Of a DNA stretch of 64,000 nt, positions 59,169 to 64,000 are shown piece by piece. Position numbers and translations under genes: made by a program. Each line of letters begins with the position of its first letter. Positions within the stretch are counted from its first letter, which is position 1. The notes under the pieces are model-generated. The model worked only from the letters and a program-made list of their open reading frames with translations, was not told where the DNA came from and made no database searches. The stretch lies in the NCBI GenBank assembly GCA_028285625.1, contig JANQOX010000008.1:1-64000 (forward strand). The letters run 5' to 3'. Origin of the DNA: Myxococcota bacterium (GTDB lineage: Bacteria > Myxococcota_A > UBA9160 > UBA6930).

Positions 59169-60071
59169 ATGTCCGAGATTCGATTCGACGGAAGGGTCGC
59201 GGTCGTCACCGGCGCCGGTGGTGGCCTCGGCAAGACCTACGCCCTCGAGCTGGGGCGCCGCGGCGCTTCGGTCGTGGTGAACGACCTGGGCGGTGCCATG
59301 GACGGCACCGGTGCGGGCAGCTCCATGGCCGACGAGGTCGTGAAGCAGATCAACGAGTCCGGCGGCAAGGCCGTCGCCAACTACGACTCCGTGTCCACGC
59401 CCGAGGGTGGCGCGGCGATCATCCAGACCGCGATCGACAACTTCGGCAAGGTGGATGCGGTGATCAACAACGCCGGCATCCTGCGCGACAAGACGTTCGC
59501 CAAGCTCTCGCCCGAAGAGCTCGAGATCGTGATCGACGTGCACCTGAAGGGCGCGTTCTACGTGAGCCAGCCGGCCTTCAAGGTGATGAAGGAGAACGGC
59601 TACGGCCGCTTCCTGTTCACTGCGTCGGGCGCCGGCATCTTCGGCAACTTCGGCCAGACGAACTACGGCGCCGCCAAGATGGGCCTCGTGGGTCTGTCCA
59701 ACGTGCTCGCCCAGGAGGGAGCCAAGTACGACATCAAGTCGAACGTGATCGCCCCGATCGCCAAGACGCGCCTCACCGAGTCCCTTCTGGGGCCGGCGGC
59801 CGACAAGCTCGACCCGAAGCACGTGACGCCGATCTCGGTCTTCCTGGTGTCCGAGGCGTGCGACTTCACCCACGAGATCTTCGACGTGGGCGGTGGTCGT
59901 TATGCGCGCATCTTCATCGGCATGGCGCCGGGCTGGACCAAGAAGGGCGAGACCGCCACGGTGGAAGACATCGCGGCGAACATCGACCAGATTCGCAGCC
60001 CCGAGGGCTACACGATTCCCGACTCCATCGCGGGCGAGATGCAGGCCGTGATGAAGGCCCTGGCAGACTAG
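59169..60071 (+). CDS. MFE-2-type SDR, (3R)-hydroxyacyl-CoA dehydrogenase
   Basis: A 300-residue SDR of the peroxisomal multifunctional enzyme type: VAVVTGAGGGLGKTYALELGRRGA, VVNDLGGAMDGTG, VINNAGILRDKTF, catalytic FTASGAGIFGNFGQTNYGAAK and APIAKTRLTESL, with a C-terminal tail EDIAANIDQIRSPEGYTIPD. It oxidises (3R)-hydroxyacyl-CoA to 3-ketoacyl-CoA. In eukaryotic MFE-2 this domain is fused to a MaoC-type hydratase; here that partner is the next gene, 8 bp downstream. GGAG lies 5 nt before the ATG at 59169. Confidence 0.93.
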   Translation: MSEIRFDGRVAVVTGAGGGLGKTYALELGRRGASVVVNDLGGAMDGTGAGSSMADEVVKQINESGGKAVANYDSVSTPEGGAAIIQTAIDNFGKVDAVINNAGILRDKTFAKLSPEELEIVIDVHLKGAFYVSQPAFKVMKENGYGRFLFTASGAGIFGNFGQTNYGAAKMGLVGLSNVLAQEGAKYDIKSNVIAPIAKTRLTESLLGPAADKLDPKHVTPISVFLVSEACDFTHEIFDVGGGRYARIFIGMAPGWTKKGETATVEDIAANIDQIRSPEGYTIPDSIAGEMQAVMKALAD

Positions 60072-60079
60072 GAGCAGCC

Positions 60080-60931
60080 ATGCCGATCGACCCCAGCAAG
60101 GCCCTGGCCCACGAGTACCCGACTGCGGGAGGCTCCTACGGCCAGGACGACGTGATCCTCTACCACCTCGGCGTGGGTGCGGGTGTGCCCGCCACCGACG
60201 GCGGCGAGCTCGAGTACACCTACGAGAAGAACCTCAAGGTGCTGCCGAGCTTCGGCGTGATCCCCGTCTTCAGCGCCATGGGCGGGCTGATGGGCACGCC
60301 GGGTCTCGAGTTCAACCCCGCCATGCTGCTGCACGGCGAGCAGGACATCGAGATCCATCGACCGCTGCCCGTGGCGGCCGAGCTCGAGAGCCAGCCGCGC
60401 ATCGCCGGCATCTACGACAAGGGCAAGGCCGCCCTGGTCGTGATCGAGGTGGCGACGCGGGAGAAGGGCGGCGACCCGCTGTTCACCAACCGCTTCTCCC
60501 TGTTCCTGCGGGGCGAGGGCGGCTTTGGCGGCGAGTCGGGGCCCCCGGCGGGTAACGAGGCGCCCGAGCGCGATGCCGACTTCGTCGTCGAGACGAAGAC
60601 GCTGCCGCAGCAGGCGCTGCTCTACCGCCTCAGTGGGGACAAGAACCCGCTGCATGCCGATCCGGACTTCGCGAAGATGGGCGGCTTCGATACGCCCATC
60701 CTCCACGGTCTGTGCTCCTTCGGCATCGTGTGCAAGGCCGCGGTGGATGCTGCCCTCGGCGGCGACGTCGCCCAGGTGGCGCGCTACCAGGCCCGCTTCC
60801 GCGGCGTCTTCTTTCCGGGCGAGACGATGATCACGTCCGTCTGGAAGGAGGACGGCAAGCTCGTGATCGCGTCGCAGAGCAAGGAGCGCAGCGCGCCCGT
60901 GCTCTCGAACGCGGCCATCACGCTGCGCTAG
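60080..60931 (+). CDS. MaoC-type enoyl-CoA hydratase 2
   Basis: A 283-residue double hotdog protein like the hydratase-2 domain of MFE-2: SYGQDDVILYHLGVGAG near residue 19, LLHGEQDIEIHRPLP, then the hydratase 2 motif YRLSGDKNPLHADPDFAKMGGF with catalytic Asp and His, and ILHGLCSFG. It hydrates 2-trans-enoyl-CoA to (3R)-hydroxyacyl-CoA, the substrate of the upstream SDR. Its GGAG ribosome site overlaps the SDR stop. A strong terminator hairpin follows 21 bp after its stop. Confidence 0.93.
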   Translation: MPIDPSKALAHEYPTAGGSYGQDDVILYHLGVGAGVPATDGGELEYTYEKNLKVLPSFGVIPVFSAMGGLMGTPGLEFNPAMLLHGEQDIEIHRPLPVAAELESQPRIAGIYDKGKAALVVIEVATREKGGDPLFTNRFSLFLRGEGGFGGESGPPAGNEAPERDADFVVETKTLPQQALLYRLSGDKNPLHADPDFAKMGGFDTPILHGLCSFGIVCKAAVDAALGGDVAQVARYQARFRGVFFPGETMITSVWKEDGKLVIASQSKERSAPVLSNAAITLR

Positions 60932-60952
60932 GCCGTACGCCAAACCTCCAAT

Positions 60953-60985
60953 GCGGCGCCTCGCCCGACCCGGGCGGGGCGCCGC
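60953..60985 (+). terminator. strong hairpin terminator after the SDR-MaoC unit
   Basis: A 15-bp stem with one wobble pair (arms GCGGCGCCTCGCCCG and CGGGCGGGGCGCCGC) and a 3-nt ACC loop, followed by GTTT. It is the most stable hairpin noticed in the window and separates the beta-oxidation pair from the helicase gene. Confidence 0.6.
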
Positions 60986-61058
60986 AGGTCGTTTCGCCTG
61001 TTGCCAGCACGCCGTCACCCGCCGCCGCCTGCTGCGCCACGGGCCCCCTTCGCCTCGC

Positions 61059-61064
61059 TAGGCT
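61059..61064 (+). promoter_or_regulatory. -10 box of a leaderless promoter for the helicase
   Basis: TAGGCT with a 6-nt spacer (TGCGGG) before the ATG at 61071. No Shine-Dalgarno sequence is present. The same box and spacing occur at arsC. Confidence 0.5.
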
Positions 61065-61070
61065 TGCGGG

Positions 61071-64000
61071 ATGCCTCAAGCCGACTCCCTCGACCCCACC
61101 TTCGGGCCCGCCGCCCGCGCGTGGTTCGAGGCCAGTTTCGAGGCGCCCACGCCGGTCCAGCGCGAGGGGTTCGCGCGCATCCAGGCCGGCGAGCACGCCC
61201 TGCTGATCGCGCCCACCGGCAGCGGCAAGACCCTGGCGGCGTTCTTCTCGTGCATCGACCGCCTGGGGCGCGAGCTCGCCGAAGAAGGCGACGATCGCCA
61301 GGCCGGCGTGCGCGTGCTCTACGTCTCGCCACTCAAGGCCCTGGTCTACGACATCGAGCGAAACCTCCGGGCGCCGCTGGTCGGCATCGGGCGGGCGGCC
61401 GAGCGCGCCGGGCTTGCCTTCGAAGCGCCGCGCGTCGCCGTCCGGACCGGCGACACGCCAGCCCGTGAGCGCCGCGCCCAGGCACGCCACCCGGCCGAGA
61501 TCCTCGTCACGACGCCGGAGTCGCTCTACCTGATCCTCGGCTCGCAGCAGCGCGAGACCCTGCAGACCGTCGATACGATCATCGTCGACGAGATCCATGC
61601 GCTGGCACCGACCAAGCGCGGGGCGCACCTGGCGCTGTCGCTCGAGCGTGTCGCGCACGCGGTGACGGGGCGTGACCCCCAGCGCATCGGGCTCTCGGCC
61701 ACGGCCCGGCCGCTCGACGCCGTGGCGCGGTTCCTGGGAGGCGATCGGCCGGTCGCAACGGTCGACACCAGTACCCGGCCCGCACTCGATCTCGAGATCT
61801 GCGTGCCGGTGCCGGACATGAACCGGCCCGAGGTGGGCGCCGCACCCGAGCCCCCGCGCGTGGCCGCACGCCGCGCGGAGCGCGAACTGGACGCGATCGC
61901 CGACACGCCCGTCGACGTGCTGGCTCTCGAAGGACCCGCAGCGGACGAGGACGAGCCCACCCTGGACGAGCTGCTGGCCCCCGCGCCCGACGCAGATACC
62001 AGCCTCTGGCCCGCGATCTACCCGCAGCTGCTCGAGGGGATCCTGGCGCACCGCAGCGCGATCGTGTTCGTGAACAGCCGGGGTCTGTGCGAGCGGCTGG
62101 CGCACCGGCTGAACGAGCTCGCCGGCGAGGACCTGGTGCGCGCGCACCATGGCAGCATCGCGCATGAGCAGCGCCGCGAGATCGAAGACGCGCTCAAGTC
62201 CGGGAGCCTCCGCGCGATCGTCGCCACGAGTTCGCTGGAACTCGGCATCGACATGGGCGCGGTGGAGCTGGTGATGCTCGTCGAGTCGCCCGGTGCCGTG
62301 TCGCGGGGGCTCCAGCGCGTGGGAAGGGCCGGTCACCAGGTGGGGGTGCCGAGCCGCGGTCGCCTCTTCCCGAAACACCGGGGTGACCTGCTCGAGACGG
62401 CGGTGGTCGCGCAGCTCATGCGCGAGGGCGAGGTCGAGCCGCTTCGCGTCCCGCGCAGTCCGCTCGACGTACTCGCCCAGCAGGTGGTCGCCATGGCGGC
62501 GAGCGCATCGTGGCAGGTGGACGATCTGGCGCAGCTGGTGCGCCGGGCCGCGAACTTTCGCGAACTCTCGAGCGACGCGCTGCGGGGCGTGCTCGACATG
62601 CTCGCGGGTCGCTATCCCTCGACCGACTTCGGCGAACTGCGGCCACGTCTGGTCTGGGACCGGGAGGCCGACCGCATCGAGGCGCGCCGTGGGGCCGGCC
62701 AGCTCGCGCTGGTTTCGGGCGGCACGATTCCCGACCGGGGTCTCTACGGCGTGCATCTCGGAGAGGGCGGGCCGCGCATCGGCGAGCTCGACGAGGAGAT
62801 GGTGCACGAGACCCGCTCGGGTGAGACGCTCACCCTCGGTGCGTCGAGCTGGCGCGTGCTCGAGATCACCCGGGACCGGGTGCTGGTGGAGCCGGCACCT
62901 GGCCAGCCCGGCAAGCTCCCCTTCTGGCGGGGAGAGGGGCCAGGCCGGCCCGTCGAGCTGGGGCGTGCCCTCGGCCGGTTCACGCGCGAGGTCGCCGAGC
63001 GCTGCTCCGACGCCGGCGGGGGGGATCTCCACCAGGGCCGCGAAGCGGGCGAGACCTGGCTTGCGAGCGATCGGGACCTCGACCCCTGGGCTGCGCGGAA
63101 CCTGGTCGACCATCTGGTGGAGCAGTACGAGGCCACGGGCGCTCTGCCCACGGACCAGGCGATCACGGTCGAGCGCTTTCGCGACGAACTCGGCGACTGG
63201 CGCATCTGCCTGCTGTCGCCGTTCGGCGCGCGCATCCATGCGCCCTGGGCGCTTGCCATCGAGGCGCGCATGTCGCGCGAGGCCGGATACGAGGTGCAGG
63301 CGCTCTGGAGCGACGACGGCATCGTGCTGCGCTTCGCCGACGCCGAGGAGCTTCCCGGGCACGAGGTGTTGTTTCCCGAGCCCGAGGACGTCGCAGACCT
63401 GGTGGTCGAGCAGCTCGAACGCTCGTCGCTGTTCGCGGGGCAGTTTCGAGAGAATGCGGCGCGCGCGCTGCTGCTTCCGCGCAGGAGGCCCGGTGCGCGG
63501 ACACCGCTCTGGAGCCAGCGGCTGCGCGCGCAGAACCTGCTCGCGGTGGCACGCGGCTTCCCGGCGTTTCCGATCATGCTCGAGACCTACCGTGCCTGCC
63601 TCCAGGACGTATTCGACCTGCCGGGCCTCGAGGGGCTGCTGCGCGACGTCCGCCGGCGAACCATGCGTGTCGACGACGTGGAGACCCGAAGCGCTTCGCC
63701 CTTCGCGCGTTCGCTGGTGTTCGCCTACACCGCGACCTACCTCTACCAGGGCGATACGCCGGTGGCCGAGCGCCGCGCGCAGGCGCTGACCCTCGACCGC
63801 AACATGCTCCGCGACCTGCTCGGCCAGGAGGAGCTTCGCGAGCTTCTCGACGCGGCGGTGATCGCGGAAACCGAGGACGAGCTTCAGGGCCGCGCCCCGG
63901 GCTACCGCGCGCGCCATGCCGACGGCCTTCACGATCTGCTGAGGCGGGTGGGGGAGCTCTCGGTGGACGAGATCCTCGATCGGGCCGAGGGCGATCCGCG
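61071..64000 (+). CDS. Lhr-type DEAD/DEAH-box helicase (3' truncated by the window end)
   Basis: The frame stays open to the last base of the window, at least 976 residues. Motifs in order: Q motif TPVQREGF, Walker A APTGSGKT (47-54), Ia SPLKALVYD, DEIH (173-176), III SATARPL, then IFVNSRGLCERL, ATSSLELGIDMG and QRVGRAGHQ. This order and the long C-terminal winged-helix/Lhr-core region match Lhr (large helicase-related) proteins, 3'-5' DNA/RNA-DNA helicases linked to DNA repair. An Ala/Asp/Pro-rich insert of about 60 residues (VAARRAERELDAIADTP region) lies between the two RecA domains. The ATG at 61071 has a TAGGCT at 6 nt. Confidence 0.92.
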   Translation, partial: MPQADSLDPTFGPAARAWFEASFEAPTPVQREGFARIQAGEHALLIAPTGSGKTLAAFFSCIDRLGRELAEEGDDRQAGVRVLYVSPLKALVYDIERNLRAPLVGIGRAAERAGLAFEAPRVAVRTGDTPARERRAQARHPAEILVTTPESLYLILGSQQRETLQTVDTIIVDEIHALAPTKRGAHLALSLERVAHAVTGRDPQRIGLSATARPLDAVARFLGGDRPVATVDTSTRPALDLEICVPVPDMNRPEVGAAPEPPRVAARRAERELDAIADTPVDVLALEGPAADEDEPTLDELLAPAPDADTSLWPAIYPQLLEGILAHRSAIVFVNSRGLCERLAHRLNELAGEDLVRAHHGSIAHEQRREIEDALKSGSLRAIVATSSLELGIDMGAVELVMLVESPGAVSRGLQRVGRAGHQVGVPSRGRLFPKHRGDLLETAVVAQLMREGEVEPLRVPRSPLDVLAQQVVAMAASASWQVDDLAQLVRRAANFRELSSDALRGVLDMLAGRYPSTDFGELRPRLVWDREADRIEARRGAGQLALVSGGTIPDRGLYGVHLGEGGPRIGELDEEMVHETRSGETLTLGASSWRVLEITRDRVLVEPAPGQPGKLPFWRGEGPGRPVELGRALGRFTREVAERCSDAGGGDLHQGREAGETWLASDRDLDPWAARNLVDHLVEQYEATGALPTDQAITVERFRDELGDWRICLLSPFGARIHAPWALAIEARMSREAGYEVQALWSDDGIVLRFADAEELPGHEVLFPEPEDVADLVVEQLERSSLFAGQFRENAARALLLPRRRPGARTPLWSQRLRAQNLLAVARGFPAFPIMLETYRACLQDVFDLPGLEGLLRDVRRRTMRVDDVETRSASPFARSLVFAYTATYLYQGDTPVAERRAQALTLDRNMLRDLLGQEELRELLDAAVIAETEDELQGRAPGYRARHADGLHDLLRRVGELSVDEILDRAEGDP

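Noticed and set aside
60918..63932. A 1004-residue open frame on the minus strand opposite the Lhr helicase
   Set aside because: It is Arg/His/Val-rich shadow sequence antisense to a gene with complete helicase motifs; long antisense frames are expected at this G+C.
1..64000. CRISPR arrays, insertion sequences, phage genes, tRNA and rRNA
   Set aside because: I read the intergenic regions for repeats with spacers, transposase motifs and cloverleaf patterns and saw none.

Overview
The window is about 70% G+C by eye, densely coded on both strands, with no intergenic gap over 300 bases (largest: 45167-45452, 49136-49399 and 42228-42490). I see no tRNA, rRNA, insertion sequence, phage gene or CRISPR array. 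Gene content suggests an uncultured bacterium of the former Deltaproteobacteria, most likely Myxococcota or a relative. The evidence is an EF-G of the mitochondrial-EFG1-like (spirochaete/planctomycete/deltaproteobacterial) subtype, a PEP-CTERM protein, an ASPIC/UnbV protein, many envelope glycan genes and a lipid beta-oxidation set. The assignment is inferred from family knowledge, not from a search.

Layout. 1-6.2 kb: the end of a TolB-like/TPR protein, an acyl-CoA dehydrogenase, a DUF3604 lipoprotein and an SGNH hydrolase. 6.2-18.7 kb: an unbroken minus-strand run. Read 5' to 3' it holds a membrane pentaheme cytochrome, a dTDP-glucose 4,6-dehydratase, a sulfatase-like lipoprotein, WecE, a polyprenyl-phosphate glycosyltransferase, a GT-C-like membrane protein, an Asp/Asn beta-hydroxylase, a lipoprotein, a PEP-CTERM protein with its own sigma-54 site, and a second SGNH protein. 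18.7-36.5 kb: an ASPIC/UnbV protein, two radical SAM enzymes, WbqC, two more polyprenyl-phosphate glycosyltransferases, a WecD-like acetyltransferase, a metallo-beta-lactamase-fold protein, three more multi-membrane GT-C-like proteins and a USP-DUF389 fusion. 35.4-42.2 kb: an operon of a PHP-type lipoprotein, a HEAT-repeat protein, a ferritin-like protein and an unknown protein. 42.5-48.3 kb: IF-1, a hexapeptide acyltransferase, a formyltransferase-fold protein, a CblC/QueG-like protein, EF-G and a P-loop ATPase. 48.3-64 kb: hydrolases, TerB, ArsC, an ECF sigma/anti-sigma pair, an epoxide hydrolase, an FAD disulfide reductase with a TVP38 protein, an SDR, a TetR regulator, a diiron-like protein, an SDR-MaoC beta-oxidation pair and the start of an Lhr-type helicase.

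How the genes work together. RmlB, WecE and the WecD-like protein together spell a route to a dTDP-4-acetamido-4,6-dideoxyhexose. The polyprenyl-phosphate glycosyltransferases and GT-C-like proteins would move lipid-linked sugars across the membrane onto a surface glycan, so 6-36 kb looks like a split envelope-glycan locus. The acyl-CoA dehydrogenase, SDRs and MaoC hydratase point to fatty-acid or related acyl-CoA breakdown.

The most striking window-wide signal is in start regions. About a dozen genes have no Shine-Dalgarno sequence but carry a -10-like TAnnnT box 6-9 nt before the start codon, as expected for leaderless transcripts. Genes inside operons are joined by 4-bp overlaps of every type: ATGA, GTGA, TTGA and apparently CTGA.
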